Assembly (NCBI GenBank): GCA_036417435.1
Contig: CM070904.1
Location: forward strand, 15,296,835-15,360,834
Source: Inia geoffrensis
Taxonomy: Eukaryota; Chordata; Mammalia; Artiodactyla; Iniidae
DNA: 64,000 nt
Direction of reading: 5' to 3'
The notes under the pieces were generated by a model. The model did not search any database, was not told the DNA's origin, and saw only the letters and a program-made list of their open reading frames with translations. Shown here piece by piece: positions 1 through 11,132 of this stretch. The translations under genes were made by a program, and so were the position numbers. How positions within the stretch are numbered: the first letter of the stretch is position 1; each line of letters opens with the position of its first letter.

Positions 1-1544
1 GAACATACATATCGATAATTACCTTAAACGTGAATGGATCAGTTGCTCCAACCAAAAGACACAGGCTTGCGGAATGGATACAAAAACAAAACCCATATAT
101 ATGCTGTCTAAAATAAACCCACTTCAGACCTAGGGACACATACAGACTGAAAGTGAGGAGATGAAAAAAGATATTCTATGCAAATGGAAATCAAAAGAAA
201 GCTGGAGTAGCAGTACTCATATCAGATAAAATAGACTTTAAAATAAAGGATGTTACAAGAGGCAAAGAAGGACACTACATAATGATCAAGGGATCAATCC
301 AAGAGGAAGCTATAACAATTATAAATATATATGCACCCAACATAGGAGCACCTCAATACATAAGGCAACTGCTAACAGCTATAAAAAAAGAAAATCGACA
401 GTAACACAATAATAGTGGGGCACTTTAACATCTCACTTACACCAATGGACAGATCATCCAAACAGAAAATTAATAAGGGAACACAAGCTTTAAATGACAA
501 AACAGATCAGATAGATTTAATTGATATTTATAGGACATTCCATCCAAAAACAGCAGAGTACACTTTCTTCTCAAGTGCACATGGAAAATTCTCCAGGATA
601 GATCCCATCTTGGGTCACAAATCTGGCCTCAGTAAATTTAAGAAAATTGAAATCATATCAAACATCTTTTCTCACAACAACGCTATGAGAATAGAAATCA
701 ATTACAGGGGAAAAAAACGTAAAAAACTCAAACACATAGAGGCTGAACAATATGTTACTAAATAACCAAAAGATCACTGAAGAAATCACAGAGGAAATCA
801 AAAAATACCAAGAGATGAATGACAATGAAAACATGATGATCCAAAACCTATGGGATGCAGCAAAAGCAGTTCTAAGCGGGAAGTTTATAGCTATACAGGC
901 CTACCTCAAGAAACAAGAAAAATCTCAAATAAACAGTCTAACCTTACACCTAAAGGAACTAGAGAAAGAAGAACAAACAAAACCCAAAGTTAACAGAAGG
1001 AAAGAAATCATAAAGCTCAGAGCAGAAATAAATGAAATAGAAACAAAGAAAACAATAGCAAAGAGCAATAAAACTAAAACCTGGTTCTTTGAGAAGATAA
1101 ACAAAATTGAAAAGCCATTAGCCATACTCATCAAGAAAAACAGGGAGAGGACTCAAACCAATAAAATTAGAAATGAAAAGAGAGAAGTTACAACAGACAC
1201 CGCAGAAATACAAAGAATCATAAGAGAGTACTACAAACAACTTTATGCCAATAAAATGGACAACCGGGAAGAAATGGACAAATTCTTAGAAAGGTATAAA
1301 CTTCCAAGACTGAACCAGGAAGAAATAGAAAATATGAACAGACCAATCAAAAGTAATGAAATTGAAAAGAAAATAGTAATGAAATTGAAACTGTGCTTAA
1401 AAATCTTCCAACAAACAAATGCCAAGGACCAGATGGCTTCACAGATGAATTCTATCAAACATTTAGAGAAGAGTTAACACCCATCCTTCTCAAATTCTTC
1501 CAAAAAATAGCAGGGGAAGGAAAACTCCCAAACTCATTCTATGA

Positions 1545-1670
<126 letters not shown>

Positions 1671-1944
1671 TAAAAGGATCACACAGCATGATCAAGTGGG
1701 ATTTATCCCAGGGATGCAAGGATTCTTCAATATACTTGAATCAATGTGATATACCATATTAACAAATTGAACAATAAAAAGCATATGATCATCTCAATAG
1801 ATGCAGAAAAAGCTTTTGACAAAATTCAGCACCCATTTATGATAAAAACTATCCAGAAAGTGGGCATAGAGGGAACCTACTTCAACATAATAAAGGCCAT
1901 ATACAACAAAACACACAGAGAACATTATTTTCAATGGTGAAAAA

Positions 1945-2568
1945 ATGAAAGCATTTCCTCTAAGATCAGGAACAAGACAAGGATGTCCACTCTCACCACT
2001 ATTATTCAACATAGCTTTGGAAGTCTTAGCCATGGCCATCAGAGAAGAAAAAGAAATAAAAGGAATACAAATTGGAAAAGAAGAAGTAAAACTGTCACTC
2101 TTTGCAGATGGCATGATACTTTACATAGAGAATCCTAAAGATGCCACCAGAAAACTACTAGAGCCAATCAATGAATTTGGTAAAGTTGCAGGATACAAAA
2201 TTAATGCACAGAAATCTCTTGCATTCCTGTACACAAATGATGAAAAATATGAAAGAGAAATTAAGGAAACACTCCCATTTAACATTGCAACAAAAAGAAT
2301 AAAATACCTAAGAATAAACCTACCTAAGCAGACAAAAGACCTGTATGCAGAAAACTATAAGACACTGATGAAAGAAATTAAAGATGACACCTACAGATGG
2401 AGAGATATACCAACTTCTTGGATTGGAAGAATAAATATTGTGAAAATGACTACATTACCCAAAGCAATCTACAGACTCAATGCAATTTCTATCAAATTAT
2501 CAATGGCATTTTTTACAGAGCTAGAACAAAAAATCTTAAAATTTTTATGGAGACACAAAAGACCCTGA
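1945..2568 (+). pseudogene. L1 ORF2 reverse-transcriptase fragment with dead active site
   Basis: This is the longest intact reading piece of the L1 at 1-4030, about 207 codons. It opens with the [15 protein letters not shown] block (RT motif 4 region) and carries the catalytic box as LFADGMILY, where the second aspartate of the FADD box is glycine (codon 2110-2112). It then runs through the palm and thumb region to a stop at 2566. It is part of a larger broken ORF2 and not a separate gene. The upstream neighbour 1746-1940 is the preceding RT segment ([14 protein letters not shown]), split off by a stop. Transcription would not yield an active enzyme. Confidence 0.85.
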
Positions 2569-3990
2569 ATAGCCAAAGCAGTCTTGAGGGAAAGAAAAGG
2601 AGCTGGAGGAATCAGACTCCCTGACTTCAGACTATACTACAAAGCTACAGTAATCAAGACAATGTGGTACTGGCACAAAAACAGAAACATAGATCAATGG
2701 AACAAGATAGAAAGCCCAGAGATAAAACCACGCACCTATGGTCAACTAATCTATGACAAGGGAGGCAAAGATATACAATGGAGAAAAGACAGTCTCTTCA
2801 ATAAGTGGTGCCTGGAAAACTGGACAGCTACATGTAAAAGAATGAAATTAGAACCCTCCCTAACACCATACACAAAAATAAACTCAAAATGGATTAGAGG
2901 CCTAAATGTAAGACCGGACACTATAAAACTCTTAGAGGAAAACATAAGAAGAACACTCATTGACATAAATCACAGCAAGATATTTTTTGATCCACCTCCT
3001 AGAGTAATGGAAATAAAAACAAAAATAAACAAATGGGACCTAATGAAACTTAAAGCTTTTGCGCTGCAAAGGAAACCATAAACAAGACAAAAAAACCCTC
3101 AGAATGGGAGAAAATATTTGCAAAGAATCATCAGACAAAGGATTAATCTCCAAAATATGTAAACAGCTCATGCAGCTCAATATTAAAAAAACAAACAACC
3201 CAATCCAAAAATGGGCAGAAGACCTAAATAGACATTTCTCAAAAGAAGACATACAGATGGTCAAGAAGCACATGAAAAGCTGCTCAACATCACTAATTTT
3301 TAGGGAAATGCAAATCAAAACTACAATGAGGTATCACCTCACACCATTTAGAATGGGCATCATCAGAAAATCTACAAACAACAAATGATGATGAGGGTGT
3401 GGAGGAAAGGGAACCCTCTTGTGCTGTTGGTGTGAATGTAAATTGATACAACCACTATGGAGAACACTATGGAAGTTCTTTAAAAAACTAAAAATAGAAC
3501 TACCATATGACCCAGCAATCCCACCATTGGGCATATACTCAGAGAAAACCATAATTCAAAAAGACACATGCACCCCAATGTTTATTGCAGCACTATTTAC
3601 AATAGCCAGGTCATGGAAACAACCTAAATGCCCATCGACAGATGAATGGATAAAGAAGATGTAGTACATATATACAATGGAATATTACTCGGCCATAAAA
3701 AGGAACGAACTTGGGTCATTTGTAGAGACATGGATACATCTAGAGACTGTCATACAGAGTGAAGTAAGTCAGAAAGAGAAAAACAAATATTGTATATTAA
3801 TGCATATATGTGGAATCTAGTAAATGGTACAGATGAACTGGTTTTCAGAGCAGAGATTGAGACACAGAAGTATAGAACAAACGTATGGACACCAATGGGG
3901 GAAAGTGGCAGGGGGATGCGGGTGGTGGTGTGATGTATTGGGAGATTGGGGTTGACATGTATACACTGATGTGTATAAAATGGATGACTA

Positions 3991-4030
3991 ATAAAAATAA
4001 ATAAATAAAAAGTAAACATTAAAAAAACTG
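3991..4030 (+). promoter_or_regulatory. A-rich L1 tail with repeated AATAAA signals
   Basis: The L1 body stops after the block ATGGATGACTAAT and passes directly into an (AAATA)n-type tail containing several overlapping AATAAA hexamers. The sister copy at 12325 carries about 90 more bases of 3' UTR after the same block. This copy therefore appears to have been polyadenylated, or primed, at an upstream signal. Confidence 0.55.
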
Positions 4031-4034
4031 ACAA

Positions 4035-4714
4035 AAAAAATACATACGTGTATTCAGAACACCGCTAGGCATAATAGAGATGTAAATGTTTATAAATGGA
4101 GGAGTGTAGGAAAAACACAGTGGTGTAGGAACACCACTGAGTGTGTACAGCTGTCAAAGTGTATACAGGGAGACACAGGTACAATGATCAATTTGAGCAG
4201 TGTAATATTAAAAGAGAAAAAAATAGTGCCAGAAGATTACATGTGGAATAATACTCTTTTTTATTAGAATGAAAACAATTCAAATACAATATATATGTCT
4301 TCCGAAGTCATGTAGATAGGATGAAGTTATGAAAAAGGAAAGGCTCAGCACAGACTTCTAGGTTTTCTAAAGCAGAAGGAGGAAGGAGGATAGAGTGAGG
4401 GCAGATCACGAAGAAGAATGTAAATTATTTCAATATTCTAGTTATAATATTGTGTGGTGGGCTCATGGGTGCTTCTTACAGTCTTAAAATCAAAGGAATG
4501 AATGCATATTAGAGGATCATGCACTCAGCCATGATAAGAGTGTATCATGAACAAGCAATTATTTTCACTCAAGGTTCAATAAAAATTAAAGAAAATAAAA
4601 CAGGAAAAAATAAAGGCATTTGTACAATTTTCTTATGAGAAAAGTTCTTCCAGACATAACACTGACACCAAAATCCATAAAGAAATTACTGGTAAATATG
4701 ACTACCTTTTAAAG
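4035..4714. other. Anonymous AT-rich stretch
   Basis: No open frame, repeat family or motif that I can name. A-rich patches occur near 4200-4260 and 4560-4620. It may be diverged L1 sequence between the L1 at 1-4030 and the L1M 3' end that follows. Confidence 0.5.
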
Positions 4715-5105
4715 TTTTGTATCAGGAAACAAACAAATTCATAGAAAAGAAATTAAATTTGTGGTTACCAGAGGTGGGGATAGGGAAAAGGGAATTGGAC
4801 AAAGGTGGTCAAAAGGCATAAACTTCCAGTTATAAGATAAGTACTAGGGATGTAATGCACAGCATGAGAAATCTAATTAACACTGCTGAATGTTACACAT
4901 GAAAGTTAAGAGAGTAAATCTTAAGAATTCTTATCACAAGAATTTTTTTCTTTTTAATATTGTATCTATATGAGATGATGGATGCTCACTAAACTTACTG
5001 TGGTAATCACTTCATGATGTATATAAATCAAATCATTGTGCTATATATCTTAAACTTAGTGCTGTAGTTAATTATATCTCAATAAAGCTGGAAGAAAAAA
5101 AACAC
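4715..5105 (+). mobile_element. Old L1 (L1MA/L1MB-type) 3' end
   Basis: Characteristic 3' UTR blocks appear in order: GTGGTTACCAGAGG, AACTTCCAGTTATAAGATAA, TGATGGATGCTCACTAAACTTA, and the end TATATCTCAATAAAGCTGGAAG followed by an A-rich tail. Block order and sense are as in mammalian L1M 3' ends. Substitutions relative to the family are frequent, so it is an old insertion. Confidence 0.8.
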
Positions 5106-5114
5106 AAAAAAGAA

Positions 5115-5365
5115 AAATAATTTAGAGTGTTAAAAGCTGAACAAGTTAGTAAAGATATTTCACCACATATGAAAATGAGTTAATGACCTTACTATATGAA
5201 AATTCCTTCAAAGCAACAAAGAAATATCCAAACTGAGAAAAGGACAAGGGATATAAACAGTCAAAACACAAAAGAATATACACAAATGGCCAATAAATTC
5301 ACAAAAAATGTGTTCCAGATCATTAGTAATCTAAGAAATTCAAATTAAAATAACAATGAAACATG
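5115..5365 (+). mobile_element. Old L1 ORF2 fragment (L1ME-like)
   Basis: Contains the diverged ORF2 C-terminal block reading roughly 'ATGGCCAATAAATTCACAAA ... AGTAATCTAAGAAATTCAAATTAAAATAACAATGA', which corresponds to the L1 segment just before the region continued at 6050. No open frame survives. Family level is tentative. Confidence 0.55.
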
Positions 5366-5475
5366 GCAAAGATGGACGTGGTTGGTAATGCCTGGTGCTG
5401 GCTTCTCGTACAGGCAGATGTGAATTATTGCATCGTTTGTGGATTCCAGACATCATAATCAAAATGGCAGTTAAC

Positions 5476-5574
5476 ATTTATTGAGACTTTATTATGTGCC
5501 AAACACTCTATCAAGTGCTTTCCATGTGTTTAATTCCAACAACCATCCCAGAAGATAGGTACTATTATTATCCA

Positions 5575-5605
<31 letters not shown>

Positions 5606-5820
5606 GTGGTACGCAGGCCTCTCACTGCTGTGGCCTCTCCCATCACAGGAGCACAGGCTCTGGACACACAGGCTCAGCGGCCATGGCTCATTGGCTCAGC
5701 CGCTCCGTGGCACGCAGGATCCTCCCGGACCAGGGCACGAACCCATGTCCCCTGAACTGGCAGGCAGACTCTCAACCACTGCACCACCAGGGAAGCCCTA
5801 TCCGCATTTTTTTAAATGAA
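5476..5820 (-). repeat. MIR SINE, split by a CHR SINE insertion
   Basis: Reverse-complement MIR sequence: 'ATTTATTGAGACTTTATTATGTGCCA', then 'GATAGGTACTATTATTATCC', continuing after the inserted SINE as 'TATCCGCATTTTTTTAAATGA'. The MIR must be older than the SINE it hosts. Confidence 0.75.
5581..5798 (-). mobile_element. CHR-type tRNA-derived SINE
   Basis: Minus-strand copy. Poly-T (5577-5605) is the complement of the A tail. The tRNA-like head lies at the right end (complement of GGGCTTCCCTGGTGG near 5784-5798). It is flanked by target-site duplicates TATCCACATTT (5569-5579) and TATCCGCATTT (5799-5809), which differ at one base. Known: these elements derive from a tRNA, use internal RNA polymerase III promoter boxes and are mobilised by L1. 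Body divergence (for example CCATCACAGGAG replacing the usual block) makes it one of the older CHR copies here. Confidence 0.93.
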
Positions 5821-6045
5821 AAATCTTGAAATGTGTATCAAAAGTCTTTAAAATGGGCGTAGTGTGCTGTATTAGCAACCTCCTAAGCTTAAATCGCTCA
5901 AGATTAAAATAGAGAGGACTGGTCTCTTTTTAACATTTTTTTTTTTCTGTTCACATCTTGAATGCTCACGTAAGTTCAGTGCTTCCCAATATTGAATCTT
6001 TCTATACTTTGGATGCAATGCGGTTCTGAAGGTGTGAAAGAAAAG
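5821..6045. other. Anonymous AT-rich spacer
   Basis: No feature seen apart from a T-rich run near 5937-5950. Confidence 0.5.
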
Positions 6046-6240
6046 ACATAGCCTTTGACCAGCAATTCCTTTCTAGGAATATACTATAAGAAAATGCATA
6101 AAAATAAGTGCTAAAATTTAGCTGCAAGGGATTCATACCAGTGTTTTCTGAAATAAGAAAATTATAATAACCTGAATGCAAGACACTAAGAAATTGCCTG
6201 AATAAACTGCAGTATATTCATAGGTTGCAATATTCTGCAG
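6046..6240 (+). mobile_element. Old L1ME-like ORF2 fragment
   Basis: Carries the block 'CAGCAATTCCTTTCTAGGAATATA' followed by 'GGGATTCATACCAGTGTTTT' and 'TGCAGTATATTCATAGG', in the order of the L1ME ORF2 C-terminus. It may belong to the same insertion as the fragment at 5115-5365, interrupted by the MIR and SINE between them. Confidence 0.6.
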
Positions 6241-6249
6241 TTTTTTTTT

Positions 6250-7236
6250 AACTTATCAAATTGTTTTTAATTATTTTTATTTTGAAATAATTGTAGATTC
6301 ACAAGAAGTTGTAAAAAGTAATACAGAGAGAACCCATACACCCTTTATCCAGTTTCTCTCCATGGCACATCTTGCAAAACTTAGAACAATATCGCAAGAC
6401 AGAACATTTCCAACACCATGAGGATGTTCATGTTGCCCTTTGACAGCCACACCTGCTACCCTCCCACACTTCGTCCTCCTTAACCTTTGGCAACCACTAA
6501 CCACTCCATTTCTGTAATTTTGTCATTTCAAGAATGTTATATAAATGGAACTATACAGTATAAAAGCTATTGGGCTTTACTGGATTTTTTTTCACTCGGC
6601 TTAATACTCTGGAGGTTCATCTAAGCTGTTGCATGTATCAGGAGTTTGCTGCTTTTTATTGTTTGAATAGTATTCAATGGTACAGATGTACCACAATTTA
6701 TTTACCCACTCACCCACTGAAGGACAGCTGGCTTGTAACCAGTTAGGGGCTATTAGAAGTAAAGCTGCTATAAATCATTTTTCTACGGGATTTTGTATGA
6801 ACATATAAGTCTTCATTTCTCTGGAATAAATGCCCAGGAGTGAATTGTTGGACTATATGGTAGTTTCACGTTTAGTTTTTAAAGAACTGCCACCCTGTTT
6901 TCCAAAGTGTCTCTACCATTTTATGTTCCCACCAGCAATGGACTTCCGATAGAAGTATAGTGATACGTCATTGTAGTTTTTTGTTTTTTGGGGGTTTTTT
7001 TGTGGTACGCAGGCCTCTCACTGATGTGGCCTCTCCCGTTGCAGAGCACAGGCTCCGGACTCGCAGGCTCAGCGGCCATGGCTCACGGGCCCAGCCGCAC
7101 CGCGGCATGTGGGATCCTCCCAGACCGGGGCACGAACCCGTGTCCCCTACATCAGCAGGTGGACTCTCAACTACTGTGCCACCAGGGGAGTCCCCGTCAC
7201 TGTAGTTTTAATTTGCATTCACCAATGGCTAATTTA
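6250..7236 (-). mobile_element. Old L1 3' end, antisense, split by a SINE
   Basis: Read on the minus strand this is an L1M 3' UTR and ORF2 C-terminus. The diagnostic plus-strand block is 'TATGTTCCCACCAGCAATGG' near 6920-6945. After the SINE at 6981-7194 the L1 resumes ('GTAGTTTTAATTTGCATTC', 7203-7221). The SINE's target duplicates sit exactly at the break. A second antisense L1 abuts it at about 7237. Confidence 0.8.
6981..7194 (-). mobile_element. CHR-type SINE inserted in an old L1
   Basis: Minus-strand copy with an interrupted T tail (6979-7001) and the head complement ending CCAGGGGAGTCCC. Target-site duplicates are CGTCATTGTAGTTTT (6966-6980) and CGTCACTGTAGTTTT (7195-7209), one mismatch in 15. 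The body keeps the diagnostic block GGCTCAGCGGCCATGGCTCA. Confidence 0.95.
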
Positions 7237-8490
7237 GATATTGAATATATATTATTTAATTTTAAAGAGTATTTTTTAGAGCATTTTAGGTTCACAGAAA
7301 AATTGAGAAGAAAGTACAGAATTTCTATATGCCCCCTACCTCCAGGCATATGGCATCTTACACCAAAATGGTACATTTGTTACAATCTATGGACCTACAT
7401 TGGTACATCGCCACCTAAAGCCCATAGTTTACATTACATGATTTACACCCAAAGCCCATAGATCATGCTTAGTGTTGTACATTCTATGGGTTTTAACAAA
7501 TATATAATGACATGTACCCACCCTTACAGTATCATACAGAATAGTTTCACTGCCCTAAACATTCTCTGTGCTCTGCCTATTCTCCCTCTCCCCACTAAGT
7601 CCTGGAAAACATCGATCTTTTGACCATCTCCATAGTTTTGCATTTTCCAGGTCATTGAGTTGGAATCATACAGTATATAGCCTTTTCAGATTGGCTTCTT
7701 TCACTGCGCAACATGCATTTCGGGTTCCTCCATATCTTTTCATGGTTTAATAGCTCTTTTTTAAAGCACTGAATATTATTCTATTGTCTGGATATATCAC
7801 AGTTTATTTATCCATCCCCCTACTGAAGACATCCTGGTTGCTTCCAATTTTGGGCAATTAGAATAAAGCTGCTATAAACATACGTGTTCAGGCTTTTTTA
7901 TGGAATAAGTTTTCAACTCCTTTGGGTAAACACTGAGGAGCTTGATTACTGAATCATATATTAAGAGTATGTTTAGTCTTGTAAGAAACTGGCAAACTGT
8001 CCTCCAAAGTAGCTGTATCATTTTGCATTCCCACCAGCAATGAGAGTTCTTGTTGCTCCACATCTTCACCAGCATTTGATGTTGTCAGTGTTTTAGATTT
8101 TGGCTGTTCTAATCGGTGTGAAGCGGTATCTCACTGTTGTTTTAAATTGCATTTCCTCAATGACACAGGATGTGGAGTAACTTTTTATACGCTTATTTGC
8201 CATCTGTATATTTTCTTTGGTGAGATGCCTTTTCGGGTCTTTTGCCCATTTCTAAATGGATTATTTGTGTTTTTACTGTTGAGTTTTGAGAATCCTTTAC
8301 ATATCCTACATACTTTTGGATTTGTGGTTTGCAAATATTTTCTCTTACTCTGTAGCCTGTCTTTTCATTCTCTTAAGATCTTTCAGAGAACAGAAGTTTT
8401 AGTTTTTGATGAAGTACAATTTACCTGTTTTTTCCAGTATCATGCTTTTGATGTCAAGTCTAAGAACACTTTGCCTAATCATAGATCCAA
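7237..8490 (-). mobile_element. Second old L1 (L1ME-like), antisense 3' part
   Basis: Plus-strand text shows antisense L1 blocks in 3' to 5' order: 3' UTR ('GCATTTTAGGTTCACAG' near 7280), 'GAATCATACAGTATATAGCC' (7663), 'CTGCTATAAACATACGTGTTCAGGC' (split here only for citation), 'CATTCCCACCAGCAATGAGAG' (about 8026), then the ORF2 region ('TTTTAGTTTTTGATGAAGT' near 8398). It repeats the same L1 region as the neighbour at 6250-7236, so these are two insertions, one beside or inside the other. Confidence 0.8.
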
Positions 8491-8865
8491 AAGAATCTGT
8501 CCTGCTTCTTTAAAAAAGCTTTACTACTCCATCTTCTCAAAAGTAGAAGAGCTCTGCAGTCCTTTCAAATAATATAAGAATGTAATTACTGATGGAAATT
8601 TCCTCATAATATGTTGTTGAGTCAATTAAAAAGCAAGTTGAAAACATGATCTTTATATTTTTACAAATAGAATATGTATGCAAAAGTCTAGCGGAGTGTC
8701 TCAATTTGTTATCAATGATTTACCTCCAGATGTACGTATCATCACTGAGTTTTTCTTTTTATTTACCTGATTTTTAACGTGATAATTACTTAAATTGGTA
8801 AAGAATTTGAAAGCATAAATAGGAATTTTGAGGCACTTGAATGTATTAGGAATAATTATTATAAT
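8491..8865. other. AT-rich anonymous spacer
   Basis: No open frame or repeat that I recognise. It could be a further decayed end of the L1 to its left. Confidence 0.45.
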
Positions 8866-9062
8866 ATTAGCTACTATTAATTGAGCAGCAGCTATTATGT
8901 GTCAGATAAAACACTAGGGGCTTTATATGCACTATCATACTTAATCCTCACCTCTATGAGGTAGGCTTTACCTGCACCCATCTTACAGGTCAGGAGACAG
9001 GTTCAGAGAGGTTAAGTCACTTGATTGTGTTTACAAAGCTAGTAAGAGCTAACTTAGGATTA
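8866..9062 (-). repeat. MIR SINE
   Basis: Reverse-complement MIR in full order: 'TATTATGTGTCAGATAAAACACTAGG', 'ATACTTAATCCTCACC', 'TATGAGGTAGGCTTTACC', 'AGGTCAGGAGACAGGTTCAGAG' and 'AGGTTAAGTCACTTGAT'. Well preserved for its age. Confidence 0.88.
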
Positions 9063-9157
9063 ACCAGTTTCCTACCACCTCACAAAAATCACTGACATAT
9101 TTGTCATGCTTTATGGTTTACAAAGCACTTTTCACATGTGTTCCCATTTAATCTTTT

Positions 9158-9587
9158 CTTTTTAATTTCATTGAAGTATAGTTGATTTACAATGTTGTGT
9201 TAATTTCTTCTGTACAGCAAAGTGATACATATATTTATATATTCTTTTTCTTATTATTTTCCATTATGGTTTGTTACAGGATATTGAATATAGTTCCCTG
9301 TGCTATACAGTAGGACCTTGTTGTTTATCCATCCTATATATAATAGCTTGTCTCTGTTAATCACAGACTCCCATTCCTTTCCTCCCCTACTCCCCCTCAA
9401 TGGAATATTACTCAGCCATCAAAAAGAATGAAATAATGCCATATGCAGCAACATGATTGGACCTAGAGATTATCTTACTAATCGAAGTAAGTCAGAAAGA
9501 GAAAGACAACTACCATATCATATGACTTATATGTGGAATCTAAAATACGACACAAATGAACATATCTACAAAACAGAAACAGACTCA
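9158..9587 (-). mobile_element. L1 insertion with 5' inversion (twin-priming type)
   Basis: 9158-9396 is the antisense L1 3' end ('TTTCATTGAAGTATAGTTGA', 'TATACAGTAGGACCTTGTTG'). 9397-9587 is an upstream L1 segment in the sense direction ('AATGGAATATTACTCAGCCA', 'TATATGTGGAATCTAAAATA'). The whole is bounded by perfect 13-bp duplicates CATTTAATCTTTT at 9145-9157 and 9588-9600, so it is a single insertion with its 5' part flipped. Known: twin priming during target-primed reverse transcription yields this structure. The strand given is that of the 3' end. Confidence 0.93.
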
Positions 9588-9600
9588 CATTTAATCTTTT

Positions 9601-10123
9601 TAGTAACCCAGAGGTGAAGTTGAAAAGGGCACTGAAACTTGACTTTGCAAGATTTGATTTTAGCCTGTGCCTTCCATGAGACGTGAGATGTCACAAAATG
9701 AGAATTTGAACCAGATAGTGTCTCTCCAACTTATTTTGCCCAACTCTGTTTGGGGATGCCCTCTGGAAACTTTCCATCCAAAAGGCTATACACAGGGACT
9801 TGGACAACCTGTGGCCCCTCCCTGAGTGAAGACAAAGCAAACTCAGCAGATAGATATAGAAAACATCCTCCAAGGATCACTGGATAGCTATTAGTGGGGA
9901 AAAGAGGGGTCTGGGGTCTGGGACTGCTCCCCATCTATGAGTGAAAACATGTCACTCAGGATTCAGGTTCAGCCATGAACCCCCTTCCTCTCCATTTTTG
10001 CCCATCCCAAGCTTCAGCAGGAGAAATTCTGCAAAGTCAGTCTTTGGAAGGAAGAGCTGGAATAAGTACATACATCTTTGGAAGTAGTCAAGTTGGTCTT
10101 TGAGTTCTCCCACTTCCTTTTTT
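9601..10123. other. Unique-looking spacer
   Basis: Moderate GC, no repeat recognised. Short open frames exist on the minus strand (9691-9934) but none resembles a known protein. Confidence 0.5.
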
Positions 10124-10135
10124 TAACCCGCTCAC

Positions 10136-10345
10136 TTTTTTTTTTTTTTTTTTGCCATACGCAGACCTCTCACTGTTGTGGCCTCTTCCGTTGTGGAGCA
10201 CAGGCTCCGGACGTGCAGGCTCAGCGGCCATGGCTCACGGGCCCAGCCGCTCCGCGGCACGTGGGATCTTCCCAGACCGGGGCACAAACCCGCATCCCCT
10301 GCATCGGCAGGTGGACTCTCAACCACTGCGTCACCAGGGGAGCCC
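10136..10345 (-). mobile_element. CHR-type SINE
   Basis: Minus-strand copy: T tail 10136-10153, body with GGCTCAGCGGCCATGGCTCA, and head complement ending GGGGAGCCC at 10345. Possible diverged target duplicates are TAACCCGCTCACTTTTT on the left and TACCCATTCATTTTT on the right. These match only in part, so the insertion boundaries are less certain than for the other copies. Confidence 0.92.
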
Positions 10346-10922
10346 TACCCATTCATTTTTGTGTCCCCTTTTGTCTCACTGATTAGACTCTGGCAGGCTT
10401 TTGATTGTCTGGTGTCCTCTCCCTACTCTGCCTCCCCACCCAGAACCTAAGACGGATTTCTTCCCCCTTCCTGAACTTGTCTTCACACAGGCCATTTGGT
10501 CTCCACCCATGTTTTGTTTGTCTTACATGGTCTTTGTTAAATAGTTGGACTTTAGTAGGGTAGCTAGTTTAATACCAACTAGTTTAACTGACAACATTTG
10601 AAAATCAAAAGATTTCAAAGAACTCAGTTTCCGGACTCTTTTAAAAAGTTGGAAAATCTGGCAATATTGAGCCACATTCCTCCATAGACCAACAGGCTAG
10701 AGCTGAGTCTAATTTTAATGGGGACACATTTTCTCCAGTTTATGACTAGTTACAGTTCACTGATTACATTCCCTACCAAACAGCATGATTTTGTGTACCC
10801 TGCTATAACTTATTCTCCCTCTATTCCCTGCCTCTATAAAGCACCATTTCTTTTTCAGACTGACTCCAGGTCTTCAGAGGTAAGCAGTCTGATTAAACGT
10901 ACTGACACTACAGAAACTTGCT
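10346..10922. other. Unique-looking spacer
   Basis: No gene or named repeat seen. The composition is ordinary and there is a short A/T-rich centre near 10560-10660. Confidence 0.5.
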
Positions 10923-10924
10923 AC

Positions 10925-11082
10925 TGAACTGTGCTCCCCAGACGAGCAGCATGAGCATTACCTGGAAATTTGCTATAAATGCAGAATCCCAGGATCCACC
11001 CCAGACTTACTTAATCAGAATTTGCATTTCTGATAACATCCCTGGGTCATTCAACTGCACATTGAAGTTTAAGATGTGTTGC
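10925..11082 (+). mobile_element. Ancient hAT relic (MER20/MER5-like)
   Basis: Matches the shape of short hAT-Charlie elements: 'CAGCATGAGCATTACCTGG', 'AATGCAGAATCCCAGG', 'CACCCCAGACTTACTTAATCAG' and 'TTGAAGTTTAAGA'. Terminal repeats are decayed. It lies directly upstream of the L1 at 11133. Confidence 0.7.
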
Positions 11083-11132
11083 TATAGAGTAATTGTCCCA
11101 TGGTGCCCTTTGCCCGTCCATCTCACCCAGGA

